A stretch of DNA of 64,000 nt from Lycium barbarum (GCF_019175385.1 NC_083339.1:117289601-117353600), one strand, 5' to 3'. Shown: positions 12,344 through 24,062, counted from the first letter of the stretch. The notes: generated by a model not told the origin, from the sequence alone. Numbers and translations: made by a program.

Positions 12344-12459
12344 GTATTTCATTTATATAAAAACGAAATAGGAAAATAATTTTTTTTCTTTTATATACCA
12401 ACGATGTTTTGTTACATTTTGCAGTTATATAACGAACCCCCCCCCCCCCCCCCCCCCCC
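11155..12459. repeat. Left terminal inverted repeat of the large MULE (palindrome array)
   Basis: A run of short palindromes of the form ATTTCGTG-N8-CACGAAAT, often with an outer GC pair, alternating with tracts of 8-18 T. Clear units lie near 11246, 11321, 11419, 11504, 11611, 11704, 11786, 11831, 11946, 12065 and 12168. Interspersed variants read GCAATTCATGAAATAAATGA. Two (TA)n stretches lie at 12019-12062 and about 12250-12340. The inner border is a run of 23 C at 12437-12459. Confidence 0.88.
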
Positions 12460-13019
12460 TTAGAATCTTGGCAGAAGCATTGTACACTTATTTAATTTTG
12501 TCCAAGCATTATTGCATACGTTAAGAGGAAGCTAAAAAGGAAGCTACTTAGTAGCTTTCAATTCATTTAGAATCTTGGCTGAAGCATTGTACACTTATTT
12601 AATTTTGTCCAAGCATTATTGCATACGTTAAGAGGAAGCTAAAAAAGAAGCTAGTTAGTAGCTTTCAATTCATTTAGAATCTTGGCAGAAACATTGTACA
12701 CTTTTTTAATTTTCTCAGCATTATTGCATACGTTAAGAGGAAGTTAAAAAGGAAGCTAGTTAGTAGCTTTCAATTCATTTAGAATCTTGGCAGAAGCATT
12801 GTACACTTTTTTAATTTTCTCAGCATTATTGCATACATTAAGAGGAAGATAAAAAGGAAGCTAGTTAGTAGCTTTCAATTCATTTAGAATCTTGGCAGAA
12901 GCATTGTACACTTATTTAATTTTCTCAGCATTATTGCATACGTTAAGAGGAAGCTAAAAAGGAAGCTAGTTAGTAGCTTTCAATTCATTTAGAGTCTTGG
13001 CAGAAGCTACACTTATCTT
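12460..13019 (+). repeat. Tandem array, five 105-107 bp copies plus a partial copy
   Basis: Copies begin TTAGAATCTTGGC at 12460, 12567, 12674, 12779 and 12884; a shortened sixth begins TTAGAGTCTTGG at 12989. Each contains AAGCATTGTACACTTATTTA, GCATTATTGCATACGTTAAG and TAGTAGCTTTCAATTCA. The reverse complement of this unit reappears in the array at 19261-19990. Confidence 0.93.
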
Positions 13020-13221
13020 TTCCATTGTTGCATACTTTAAGAATCATTGTTGTTATATATCTTTTATATTTCGTTGCATACTTTGCGAAATGCAGGGACA
13101 ATTTTTTTAGCATGGAGAAGTCAAATCCCATTTTTTTTTACACGGATTCCTTGGTCTTGGCTGTTGAAAGAGCTAACATTTTCTTACAATTGCATTTATC
13201 CAACTTATAAATAATCGGACT
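13020..13221. repeat. Left arm of the inner inverted repeat around the PMD module
   Basis: From the arm start through ATATTTCGTTGCATACTTTG, GAAATGCAGGGACAATTTTT, GATTCCTTGGTCTTG and GAAAGAGCTAACATTTTCTT to CTTATAAATAATCGGACT. The same sequence returns inverted at 19085-19260 with few changes. With the adjacent arrays it forms a second inverted repeat nested inside the MULE. Confidence 0.88.
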
Positions 13222-13512
13222 ATTTCAACCAAAAAAATATAAACTTTCAACCAATATTCATCGTATTCGATTATCTATATCTCAATCGAACTAACTTCAT
13301 TAATGTCTAAAAAACCTTTTTTCAGCTGACGGTTTAAAATATAAACATAAAGGAGAGGAAATCGCTCACTCGATAATGAAGATGGATGAGATGGAGAGGA
13401 AGATGAAGATGAATACGATAGCATTTCGCATAAAATACAAATTGAAATAACATTGAAAACTGAAAAGGTACAAATACAATACTTAACTAGCCAACATAAG
13501 AATAGAAAATGC

Positions 13513-13899
13513 TTATGGAAAATCATCTTCATCAGACATTTCGCAGTCTGAGTTCCAATCAGGGGTAACTATTAACCCCAATCTGTGTCCCTCCAAATGC
13601 AACCATCGCAAACGCATCCTATTATTTTCTTCGCGAATGCGGTTCAATGCAACATTCAGTTCTTGGGGTGATGTGAGCGGCATGCCTACTGCACGGCGTT
13701 TTGGACGGTGCAGGCCACGACTTCTTAAATCGGTCTCAATATTACGAGCTTCATCCAGGCGATAGTTCCATTCTCTCCTCATTTTGCTAATGTATTGTCT
13801 ATTGTAGCGCTCGCTCGGATTAAGCGAGTACTCAAATTCACGTTCCAAAACCCATTTCCTACCCATTGACTCAAAAATGTCACCTGGGTGATATGTCAT
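13513..13899 (-). CDS. Small ORF A, unknown family, 128 aa (paralogue of the ORF at 20158)
   Basis: Uninterrupted ATG-to-stop frame on the minus strand, with a TATAAATA box about 92-99 bp upstream. The protein is basic in the middle and ends in an acidic tail (SDCEMSDEDDFP). Two segments match the ORF at 20158-20702: MRREWNYRLDEA against LRREWEHRYHES, and ALNRIREENNRM against AVKQIRKENNRM. Both are charged and probably helical. I recognise no known domain. Its position, just inside the inner inverted repeat and downstream of the PMD gene on the same strand, suggests an accessory protein of the element. Function unknown. Confidence 0.65.
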   Translation of the reverse strand: MTYHPGDIFESMGRKWVLEREFEYSLNPSERYNRQYISKMRREWNYRLDEARNIETDLRSRGLHRPKRRAVGMPLTSPQELNVALNRIREENNRMRLRWLHLEGHRLGLIVTPDWNSDCEMSDEDDFP

Positions 13900-13990
13900 T
13901 GGGCCGCGTTTGGCAGAAGAATGGATTCCACGATGACATTTTGAAAGAGTTTGTTTTAGCGTGGTGAGATGAATAAGGTACTATGGAAGA

Positions 13991-13999
13991 CTATTTATA
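13991..13999 (-). promoter_or_regulatory. TATA box of small ORF A
   Basis: TATAAATAG on the minus strand about 92-100 bp upstream of the ATG at 13899-13897, the usual plant spacing. Confidence 0.55.
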
Positions 14000-14190
14000 C
14001 AAAAATACATGGTGCAGAAAGGTCTAAACCCCACATGCAATTTTCGTATTTATTTAAAAAACAATTCATATAGAAGTCTAATTAGTCAGAAATACACCAT
14101 AATTCATATTGACGGAATATATGTCGCTATAATAAGTCATATATAGTCATAGATACACAATAAATTTTCAAAATAAGTTGTTAAAGCTCC

Positions 14191-17100
14191 TCATGCATCC
14201 CTACGTGTGCATCTTTTCCTCCCACCAGTGCCACATTGTGTTGGCCGGCGATCCCTACGAGATCTGCGCGGAGGAACCCCCTCATGCATCCCTTCTGCAC
14301 CCTATAAATATCATACAAAAATAAAAGTTACTTTTTAATGCGACACTTAAATTATATATATATATATATAAAAATTTAAATTCAAAACGAACCTGTGCCT
14401 CTAAGTCCTGAACATCTGGCGTAGGTGCATATGCATCATTAAAACTGAGCCTCCTTCCATCACAGGGAAAATTAGCTGGAGGTCGAGATGAGGTACTAGT
14501 CTGAGGAACTTGGAAAAGGAGGTTGTCCAAAGCCTGTTGGCTCCAAGGTTGTGAGGAAGGTCTAAATGGGGTGAAACCTTGTGGAGTGACCATATTAGAT
14601 GGGTCGGAAAATTCCATCGACGGATAATATGGGCTAGATAAATTCGTATGTGGGTCATGTGGACTGGATGGGTGATGTAGGGTGGGTAAATGCGTAGGTG
14701 GATGAGAGGAAGCAGTCATAGATGGGCTGACATTACAACAGAATGCATGAGCCGGGTCTGCGTGTGGCTCTAGATCGTCAACTTGATCGTCATCAATAAG
14801 CTGGTGCGCCACCTGACCTCGACCCCGTGGGTTACCAGCACGACGTACATTTGCACGATCCCGACGACCAGTTGGAAACTTAGGCGGTGCCTCATAAACT
14901 GTTGGTGGTACATAATCGGGATCAAATGTCAACCTCGTCCCCATTGCAGCAGCATTCAGAGACTCGGTTGACATGTTAATAAACCTTTGCATCAATGCAT
15001 TCATACCCTGAGAATCTGAAGACCACTCTAACGGACTTTCCTGAACACTGTAAGCCAAATGTCTAACTCCATGAATTCCACGAGCCTACAAAAAAATATA
15101 TAACAAACAGTGACGTAAGAAAGCCACTGATTGGCAAAAAGAAATTAATGTGTATCATATACGATATAGTTATTACTATTACTATAACTATAATATTTAA
15201 TACATATGATACACATGTATTTGCATGTAAATCGGTTCCAAATCCTTTATATGATGATTTAGTTAGAAAATATAATTAAATTACTTTCATAATCATGGTC
15301 AATTTATTATTATACAGTCTTTTTGCTAAATAACAAAAGAGATAAAGTATAAAAATCGAAGCACCTAGGTTAAGATTTTCATGGTAAATTTACCTGAGTA
15401 CTGGCATTGGATGAGTGTAGTAAGTCAAATTCTTAGACTATTTTTCAAGATATATAAATTAGTACTACCAGTAATTTTGTTTCTACTCAAATGTTAGAAA
15501 ACTATATAGTACATCATTAACTGTCTATTTAACTTGACATGCACCAAAAGTTACGTACCAGTGCTTCATGCCTCCCTGCGAGGTGTTGGTATCCCCTATC
15601 CACGGTACGTTCTGGATTTCCTATCAAGGTGCGGGAGTACCTCCGGTACCATTTAAAATATTCAGAATCCGGTCCTGGAGCTACAGTAGTATATGGAGCT
15701 TCAACTATTAGTTCCCGACGGCGTTCCCACAAATATTCAGCTTCCTCAAATTTTTGCCACATCTCCTGACTTATCTTAAATCGCTTGTCCAGTGAAAAAT
15801 GAAATGGTTTATGTGGGGGGATTGGTCCCGGAACAGACAGCTCCTTACCAAATTGTCTGTTGACCCGACCCGCCATGTGCCACTCTCGGTAGATCCCACA
15901 AATGAGTGGCAACTGCACCATCCAAATGTCTTGACCACGTCGGCACCACTCCGGAAGTCCTTCATTAATGGCCTGTGTATAATGCTCCCACACAAACTAC
16001 AATAGCAAAAATATTATACAGTCATTTATAATTTATACTACAAATTATAAATTTTGTCAAGCAATTTCCTTCCTTCTAAATACACAAAATTTCATCATTT
16101 CCAAACCGTGCAAATGAAGAATAAAAAATACTCAATAGTAGAAAGCGTATCATGACCAAATCCTTGCTAGGAGTACTTTCTTTTTTATTCAGTTCCAAAG
16201 CATAACAAGAACAGGCTAACTTGAAAATTCCATAATGAATTTTGATGGAAATAAAAACAAAATAAAATACTTTAGTAACCTTCTAGCCATTAAAACAAAC
16301 CTAGACAAAATACTAATTATGCTAAAAGAATAAATGGGATCTAAAAAATATCACAACAAGTAGCAAGTTGTAGCAAATTAGCTATAACAAATTAAAATAA
16401 AATTAATCCATTATCATAGTACGATTAAGCAAAAAATGAACAAATCTATAAAAACTCTGTTGTTGTTGTTATATTTTTCGCATTTCTTATCAAAAAAAAC
16501 TTAAAAGGAAAAATACCTGATCATCAGTTAGGTTATCTAAAACATCCCTACAAACTACTAGCACAGCTCTTGCCTCGCTTTCACGAACTCCACGACGAGT
16601 CCACTTCTGCGCAACTACAATATCTCGTTCGTTTACTCTTGGGGGACGAAGTAATGGCTGCATCGGGATTATTCGCTCCCAAGCCCAAACCTGTATAAGT
16701 AAATTTAACTATATAAATATTTTTTGAATTAAATAAAATAACCCGAAAATACACATGAAAATTGTGTTGTTATGGTTGGGTTCCGATAATGCGCTAATAT
16801 TGTTGTGCAAGCTATTTGACAATATTATAATCTTTAATGATTTATTATACAAATTATAACACTAGGAAATCTAAAGTATTATTTAAAAGATAGCAGAGAA
16901 GTTGACTATTTAAACTTGTATCAAGCAATACTTTAAAATTGTTAGCGTGACAACTTAAGGAAATATGGTTAGCTGACATTTAGAATTATACACAAATATT
17001 AATAATCCAGATTGCATTATATATAGTGATACATTTAGTGTTTATAATAAAGCTCGACTTTCGATTCCTAATTTCATTTTTCAAAATTTGGGTAATGGTG

Positions 17101-17972
17101 GTTATAAGAATGTTGCTTCATCTCTTATTTCTACTGAAGTAGAGCAATATATTATTGAAATTCACGTACCTGTAACAAAGCAATAAATCCACAAACATCA
17201 CGGCTATTGGCCATCGAAGCACGGCATAAACAACTGTACAAGTATGATAATGCTGCTGCTCCCCAAGCTTTCTCGCCTATTGCATCAAGGTCTACTATGT
17301 CAAGCAAAAAGTGTAAACTAAGCTTTGAACCACTATTATCAGGGAATATATTGCCACCAATCAACCAAAGCAGGTACAACCTGACCCTCTTTTGTACCTC
17401 AGCCTCATCAGTGTGTTCATCAATAATATCATTATTGGCAATCAAGGTTTCCAAATGATTAGATAATTGTGTTATTACCAACATGCTATTACCTATAATT
17501 GCTTCTTCTCCGGGCAACCAACCAGTAAGGTCGTACATCAATTCCCGCCACCTTGATTTAGTTATATCTTTAACATTTCTCTGCACCAACGGGTCGCCAT
17601 CCACGGGAATGCCATATAACACCTCGACATCCTGCAGTGTGATAGTACATTCGCCAGTCCGCATATGAAATGTATGCGTCTCTGGACGCCATCTCTCAAT
17701 AAGTGCAGTGATGATTCCTTCATCATACTGCACATTACCTACTGCTAAAACTCCCCCAAATCCACACCTCTCAAAGTAATTAAGGATGCGATTATTTAAA
17801 GGGTATTGCCTCACGTGATTCCAGAATTCATGATCCGCACGACGTATAGTTAAACACGCGTTCTTTCCAGTCAATGTTCCATCCCACACAGCCTGGGATC
17901 GATGCTCATGCTGGAGTATTAATAATCATAGTTTTCTGGACCTGGATGTGCAGTGACTTTGGGGCGATCCAT
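14191..17972 (-). CDS. Plant mobile domain (PMD, MAIN-like) protein gene, 5 exons, frameshift near its 5' end
   Basis: Minus-strand exons: 17972-17170, 16690-16517, 15996-15559, 15085-14393, 14301-14191. All four introns are GT-AG and all downstream junctions are in phase 0. Exon 1 encodes the PMD core ([51 protein letters not shown]); exons 2-3 continue it ([37 protein letters not shown]). Exon 4 is a Pro/Ser-rich linker and exon 5 a basic tail ([13 protein letters not shown]). From position 17889 the model gives about 711 residues. The only ATG with family-like context is at 17972-17970 ([16 protein letters not shown]), and a 1-nt indel near 17925 shifts it out of the main frame, so this copy lacks an in-frame ATG. 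PMD proteins are known from MAIN/MAIL genes, some phosphatase-7-like genes and transposons. Role in this MULE unknown. Confidence 0.85.
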
Positions 17973-19084
17973 ATCTATAACATTGCAACACCAAGCCACT
18001 GCTATTAGAATAATGGACAACACATTACAGAATTGTTTACTATATATTCAATAGGAAAGTCAATAGAGGTCAATCTATAAGATATATTATCACGTGAGAA
18101 AAGATTTTTTTTTTAATAAGAGTACAACTGTCAAAAAATAATTGCAGTTCCCTATGTGGTGAACGAAATGTAATTAAACTTTTGGTTAAGCTCATAATTA
18201 ATTGCCATAATAGTATTCATCTTACATATAACTACTTCTTTTCTATTTAAAACAAAGCATATGACTGGAGAGGGGATGCAAGGAAAATATTTTTTTTTAA
18301 CGGATCGAAATAGTATTTCGTCAGTTATCCAACGAAATACCTATTTTGGTATTAAAAAAAAAAGGACATGCTATTTTTGTCTATTAGCTTCACAAACAAC
18401 TCCAACTTCCTCACAGTTTCTTGATCTTCTACTTTTAATTTGAAAATTAAAAATTCTTCATGCTTATTAACAGAAAATAATCTCCAACGACTATTCACAA
18501 TTTGAACATAGAAAATGACCCAACAAATGATACAAATATCTTTATGTTATATTTAACAATCTTACTTTCCTCACAATTTTTTCATCTTTTTTTTAACTGT
18601 TGTTCTATGAAAATGACTAACTAAAAGAACATTTTATAATATAAATTTATACCTTTTTAATCAGTAGCTTCAACGATTTTTTAAGTATTTTAATTGTAGT
18701 TCGTTAACCAATAAACTCTACTAACATTTTTTAAAAGCTTTTTTTAATTGAAGCAACGACTGAAATTACCAACTATTGATTAATTAAACTTGTAACTTTT
18801 GTTTTCTTTATTACAGTCTACTACACTAAGTATAACATATAAATAAATCAAAAAAATAAATGTGAACTAATTTATAATGACTAAATCAAAAAATATATGT
18901 AAAAACTTATAAAATTAATAAATTACCTCAATTTGAAGAAGATTATGGAGCAAAAGTTGAGAAATCCTTGTGATAGGATTAGTAGAAGAAGAAGAAAAGA
19001 ATCAAGAACGGAAGAAGAGAAAGAATGGAGGTAGAGGAAGAACGGAAAATGGAGAAGGGAGAATGGAGAATGGAGAATGGAGGT
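17973..19084. other. Upstream region of the PMD gene inside the MULE
   Basis: AT-rich, no ORF of interest. It contains one ATTTCG-type palindrome (CGAAATAGTATTTCGTCAG followed by CAACGAAATACC, about 18305-18345) and a purine-rich stretch at 18985-19083 built from GAAGAAGAAG and repeated GGAGAATGGAGAAT. It presumably holds the PMD promoter. Confidence 0.5.
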
Positions 19085-19260
19085 AGTCCGATTATTTATA
19101 AATTGGATGAATGCAATTGTAAGAAAATGTTAGCTCTTTCAACTGTCAAGACCAAGGAATCCGTGTAAAGAAAATTGGGATTTGACTTGCCCATGCTAAA
19201 AAAAATTGTCCCTGCATTTCGCAAAGTATGCAACGAAATATAAAAGATATATAACAACAA
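19085..19260. repeat. Right arm of the inner inverted repeat
   Basis: Reverse complement of 13020-13221: AGTCCGATTATTTATAA, AAGAAAATGTTAGCTCTTTC, CAAGACCAAGGAATCC, and TTGTCCCTGCATTTCGCAAA followed by GTATGCAACGAAAT. Together with the left arm it brackets ORF A and the PMD gene. Confidence 0.88.
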
Positions 19261-19990
19261 TAATTCTTAAAGTGTACAATAAACCTACTAAATAGCTTCC
19301 TTTTTAGCTTCTTCTGAAGGATGCAATAATGCTTGGACATAATTCTTAAAGTGTACAATAAACCTACTAAATAGCTTCCTTTTTAGCTTCTTCTGAAGGA
19401 TGCAATAATGCTTGGAGATAATTCTTAAAGTGTACAATAAACCTACTAAATAGCTTCCTTTTTAGCTTCTTCTGAAGGATGCAATAATGCTTGGAGAAAT
19501 TGTTAAAGTGTACAATGCTTCTGCCAAGATTCTTAAAATGAATTGAAACCTACTAAATAGCTTCCTTTTTAGCTTCTTCTAAACGGATGCAATAATGCTT
19601 GGAGAAAATTAAATATAACAACAATGCTTCTGCCAAGATTCTTAAAATGAATTGAAAGCTACTAACTAGCTTCCGTTTTAGCTTCTGACTTGTCTAATTA
19701 TTTAGATTTGCATTTCGCAAAGTATGTAACGAAATATAAAAGCTTGGAAAAAGAGCTTCTGACAAGATTCTTAAAAAAAAAATGAATTTGACTTGTCCAT
19801 GTAAAAAGAAAAGAACTAATTTCCAAGTAAAAAAAAAAATTGAAAGCTATTGACAAGCTTCTGACAATTTTTTATCCTTGCATTTCGCAAGGTCAGCATC
19901 ATCATATAAAAAACTTAAATTTGACAAGTCCATGACGAAAAGTTATTTATAAACTTGGATTACTCCAATTTTTTATTTTACATTTTCGGT
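19261..19990 (-). repeat. Tandem array, 79-bp copies then longer degenerate copies
   Basis: Copies starting AATTCTTAAAGTGTACAAT lie at 19262, 19341 and 19420 (79-bp period), then AATTGTTAAAG at 19498. Longer copies follow that include GCTTCTGCCAAGATTCTTAA and fade by about 19990. The unit is the reverse complement of the 105-bp unit at 12460-13019, and the short form lacks an internal segment present there. Palindromes such as GCATTTCGCAAAGTATG...CGAAAT are interspersed at 19711 and 19881. Confidence 0.88.
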
Positions 19991-20022
19991 GCATATGCAA
20001 CGAAATGCAACAAAATTTACAT

Positions 20023-20030
20023 TATAAATA
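20023..20030 (+). promoter_or_regulatory. TATA box of small ORF B
   Basis: TATAAATA on the plus strand, about 130 bp upstream of the ATG at 20158. Confidence 0.5.
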
Positions 20031-20157
20031 ACTCTAACCGGTCATTGTTATCTTCAGGTGAGCGTTTACAAGCAAGAGCCATTTTTTTTTATTTTGCATT
20101 TCGCAAATTATCCAAAATCTTCGACTGAGACTTAAAAATCCATTTACTATCCAAAAA

Positions 20158-20702
20158 ATGTCGAACAAAAAAAAGAACACCCCTGGAAGCTCTTCCTCAC
20201 CTTTTGCTTGGGCATTCCCAGAAAACAGAAATGATAGCTCCAGTTCAGAGTCACCCAACAGCGACTGGGGAACATGGGATCCATATGATTTTGAGATGGA
20301 CATGTACAACCCGCACATGCTTGACGGACGAGAGGATGATTTTCGGATGCTGAAAAAATCAGATCCATGTGAGTACTACTGCGGATTACGCCGTGAATGG
20401 GAGCATAGATACCATGAGTCAAATATGTTCAGAATGAGCTTGAGCAACTGGGGGCACCCAAGCCACGTCGATTCTCTGTATAGATGGAACGCAGGGATAT
20501 GGTAGAATATGAGATAGCTGTGAAACAAATTCGAAAGGAGAATAATAGGATGTTGGTGAGACGTTGTAGGTACTATATCCTTAAGCTCGCTGAAGAACAA
20601 GCTGCAGCAACAAATCGAACGCTAACAGAACATGAAAGAGCAAGTGTTTTAGCACACGAACTTTACAAATCGGATGATGACATGCCTAACGAACTCCCTT
20701 AG
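20158..20702 (+). CDS. Small ORF B, unknown family, with one internal frameshift (paralogue of ORF A)
   Basis: ATG at 20158 opens a frame to TAG at 20503-20505. The related protein continues from about 20484 in another frame to TAG at 20700-20702, so one indel near 20480 splits it. Joined, it would be about 180 residues. The N-terminus is Ser-rich (NTPGSSSSPFAW), followed by an acidic Trp/Tyr/Asp segment and LRREWEHRYHES. The second frame has AVKQIRKENNRM and ends with an acidic SDDDMPNELP. The LRREW and RKENNRM blocks and the acidic tail match ORF A at 13513-13899. No known domain was recognised. It converges with the transposase gene, which ends 275 bp downstream on the other strand. Confidence 0.6.
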
Positions 20703-20976
20703 ACCAACTATGTGTTATGTTTTATAATTTTCAATTATAATGTAATTTTATGTTCATTCAATAAAGTGTTGTGTAAGTTCTATCCAACAGTAACTATTAA
20801 ATTAAAGACAATTAAACTTTACAATACGAACCGTTTATATTTTAAAGTAAGGACGACAACATATTATTGAAGGACGACAACATATTATTGAAGATTACAT
20901 AAGATAACAAAGATTACATAAAATAACAATAACATAGAACTCATGAAAAAACTTAACAGTAAACAAGCAACAACAA

Positions 20977-23917
20977 CTACTGAGTACGATTGGGGCAACG
21001 ATTTTTGTTATGACCGGTTTGCCTGCAAGTTCCACACCTCCTAGCCATGTGAGCAGGAGCAATATCCATTTCATTCCTCCTTCTAGTTGTTCTCTGGGCT
21101 CCAGAAGTTCGCTCGTATGCAGTGTTTGCAATTAAACAGAAGGGACTTGCAGGCCAATATGCCTCATAACCCAAGGGAGAAAACTTTCCACTGTATGTTT
21201 GCTTGTAATACCTACAACTGTAGTACTTGCTAACATAGTCCTTAGGCTGAATTTTACGGATCCGACAAAATTTAATTGCATGGGAACATGGCATGTGGTA
21301 GTTTTTCCATTTCCCACACGAACATTTTTTTCCATTGTCAGAGACTTTATGGACATTTCCACCCTTACCTTCGTGTGCAAATGTCAGAATCTCGAAGACC
21401 CCAGTCACAATGTTATAGTTCATCATATCAGTGTGCATAGCGGCCCTATCCCAATATTCATGGAACTTTTTATCAACACTGGGCGGCCAAGTCTTCTTAT
21501 TTACCATTAGCAGAGCAGCAAGGGCGCTTCTTTTAACAAAATGATCAACAAGATTTTTAAAGGTCAAGCGAACCATGGCAGTAACAGGCAATCCACGGGC
21601 TTTCTTCAATAAACCATTGTAAGACTCAGAGACATTTGTCGTCATAGCCCCCCACCTATAACCACCGTCCTTATACAATGTCCATTTTTCCTTCGGAAGC
21701 TCGCTTAACCACATATGCGCTGCAGGTGACAAAGTTTTAATTTGTTGCATCCTCATTTGGTATTTCTTCTTCTGGTGCTCTGTAACAGCCAACCACATTA
21801 GCTTCTCAAGATCAGAGTTAAGAAACTTTTTGTTAAAGTTTCTTTTTAAATGTCGAACACAAAATCTATGATGTGTGGTGGGTGGCTGTAACCATTCATG
21901 TGTCATTACACATTGCAAGATCCCTTGGTGATGGTCAGAAATTAGTCCAATGCCTTTTCTATGACAAACAACATGTCTCCATAATAAACTGAGAAACCAA
22001 GTCCATGACTCATAGCTCTCACGTGCTACTATAGCATATGCAAGTGGAAAAATATTTCCGTTTGCATCAATGCTAACAGCAATCAACAATTTCATCTCAT
22101 ACTTACCATAGACATGGGTTCCATCTATTGAGATGACCGGCCTGCAACCTTTGAATCCATCGATACTTGGTTTAAAGGCCCAAAAAAGATATATGAAGAT
22201 GTGTTCGCCTTGCATTGTAGTTGACTCGTGTGCCCACTCAACAATAGTGCCCGGATTGAAATGTTCTAGGGCAGCCATGTATCGAGGCAATGCCCTAAAA
22301 GAACCTTCGAAATCACCATACACCATCTCAAAAGCTTTCTTACGCCCTTTTTGCGCTTTTCTATAACTAGGAGTATAGTGATGGATGCCTTTTATAGTTT
22401 CCTGAACAAACTTAATACTGATTTGTGCATTGATCATAACATATGGTATCAACGAAGTAGCAATCATGTTGCTATTCAAATTGAAATGATCCTCTGTATA
22501 ATCATCCGTATCACAATTATGTGGCTCAATCATTTTTCCTGCTTTCCACATACCACTTCCGATCAACGAAAAACGGATCATCCAACTACAACCTTCCTCA
22601 TGCCACTTGCAAATAACCTTCCAAAATGTACCTTTGGCTTGATCTGTTTTATATTCTTTTTTGTGAGCTATATTATAGAGCCTCACTGCACCTTTCATTT
22701 GCTTCTTGCTGTGAAATAACATACCTATTTGCATGTCCAAGAAAAAATATCAACTCCTAATTACACAAATTAAAATCACAAAATTCAAAAATAATATATT
22801 ATTACAAAAATTAGTCGCACGAAACTAACCTGATTTGATAACTTTAGGATTACTAGAATTCCAAAGTGCAGCCCGAACAAACCCGTTATCTCTCATGTAT
22901 GCAAAATCTTCCGGTTCTACTTCTTCTGTATTATCCAAATATGGGATCACATTTGAATGATAATTATCACTAACATTACTGGGGGCCGCAACATCTTCAT
23001 CTGAATCGTCACCGTCAGCAGACGATTGATCATCGTCCGTCCCGTCATGATCTAATGGACTATCGCTATCCGACTCATTTATTATATCATTAGCTAAATC
23101 GTTATTGCTCAAAATTTGTGTGAGTTGAGTCAACGTGGGGTTATCTTCAAAATCGTTATGCCTATAAATAAGAAAAATTCATAGAATTTACGAGTCAAAT
23201 ACAATTATACAATCCATGAATAAAGTGAATAAAATATGATTATATTTACCTATCACTGTCCAATTCACTTGGACCAGGATGTGAAGGGTGTCGTACATTA
23301 CAATTCAAATTATGCAACTGCGTAGTAGCATTATTTGGTCCTCCCGTCTCACGATTCTGTCCACTCCAATCAAAGTTATGATCATGCGTTGAAGCCATAC
23401 CATCATACTGTGTACCATAATTAGTTGTATCATTTGACTGACTACCAAATCCTACAATTGTTTGTTGTTGAACTACACCCCTTGAAAACCCAATATTCAA
23501 ACTTGGGAGATAAGTAGTACCTCCAAAATCGAACTCATTGTCGGTCGGTACTTCAACCTGGGTAGAGCGTTGAACTGTAGCATACATGTCAAGCGCCGCT
23601 ATGCATATGTGATTTTTAAAAATCTCAGGACAACGAAGAAATGACGATAAAGATTCATCGTCCGTAATTGGCATCTCACCATAAATTGGTGAACCATCGG
23701 CTGTAAATGAACTTGGACATCGTCCGGTTATAACCACCGATAGTTCAGGATCATTTACGAACATTTTACTCCTTAAGACGCGTTGCAGACGATCATATTT
23801 TAGGGAAATTGGAAACCTTTGCCCTATTTCAGGACCACGGTTGTATCTAACCGAACCAGCTTCATACACAACTTCACCACCCCAAAATAAATACACTTTA
23901 ACATGAGTTTCCGTCAT
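20977..23917 (-). CDS. MULE transposase with SWIM and CCHC zinc fingers, 3 exons, 915 aa, intact
   Basis: Exons 23917-23250, 23161-22830 and 22724-20977 on the minus strand, GT-AG introns, phases agree, 915 codons plus stop. The N-terminal exon (about residues 1-222) is the MuDR-type leader (VYLFWGGEVVYEAGSVRYNR). Exon 2 is an acidic linker rich in Asp and Ser. Exon 3 starts GMLFHSKKQMKGAVRLYN, the MuDR DNA-binding segment, followed by the MULE transposase domain: CRPVISIDGTHVYGKY with Asp about 534 and GLISDHHQGILQ with Asp about 597. The likely catalytic Glu is in WLAVTEHQKKK (about 649). The SWIM finger CSCGKWKNYHMPCSHAI lies at about 801-817, and a CCHC knuckle CGTCRQTGHNKNRCP close to the C-terminus. 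Full length and unbroken, it could act on the TIRs at 11155 and 26053; activity is inference. Confidence 0.94.
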
Positions 23918-24054
23918 ATTTTATGAAATATATGAGAGAAAAAATAAAAGTTGAAGGATATGAAACAGATAAGAGAAAACAATAGATGAAAGATATGAGA
24001 TGGATAAAAGAAAATTGAAAGACTAAGGATATACCATAAGTAAAGATAGGACAA

Positions 24055-24062
24055 TATTTATA
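24055..24062 (-). promoter_or_regulatory. TATA box of the MULE transposase gene
   Basis: TATAAATA on the minus strand about 140 bp upstream of the ATG at 23917-23915. A pyrimidine-rich leader (CTTTCAATTTTCTTTTATCC) lies between them, typical of plant 5' UTRs. It lies just inside the right TIR, with a CGAAAT palindrome (24080-24100) immediately upstream. Confidence 0.6.

Noticed and set aside
12460..13019. CRISPR-like array of direct repeats
   Set aside because: The repeats are contiguous 105-bp units without unique spacers, in a plant genome; an ordinary tandem array.
17887..17889. Start of the PMD protein at position 17889
   Set aside because: The codon there is GTG and the preceding sequence is still family-like coding, so this is not a real start; the ATG at 17972 with a frameshift is more likely the ancestral start.
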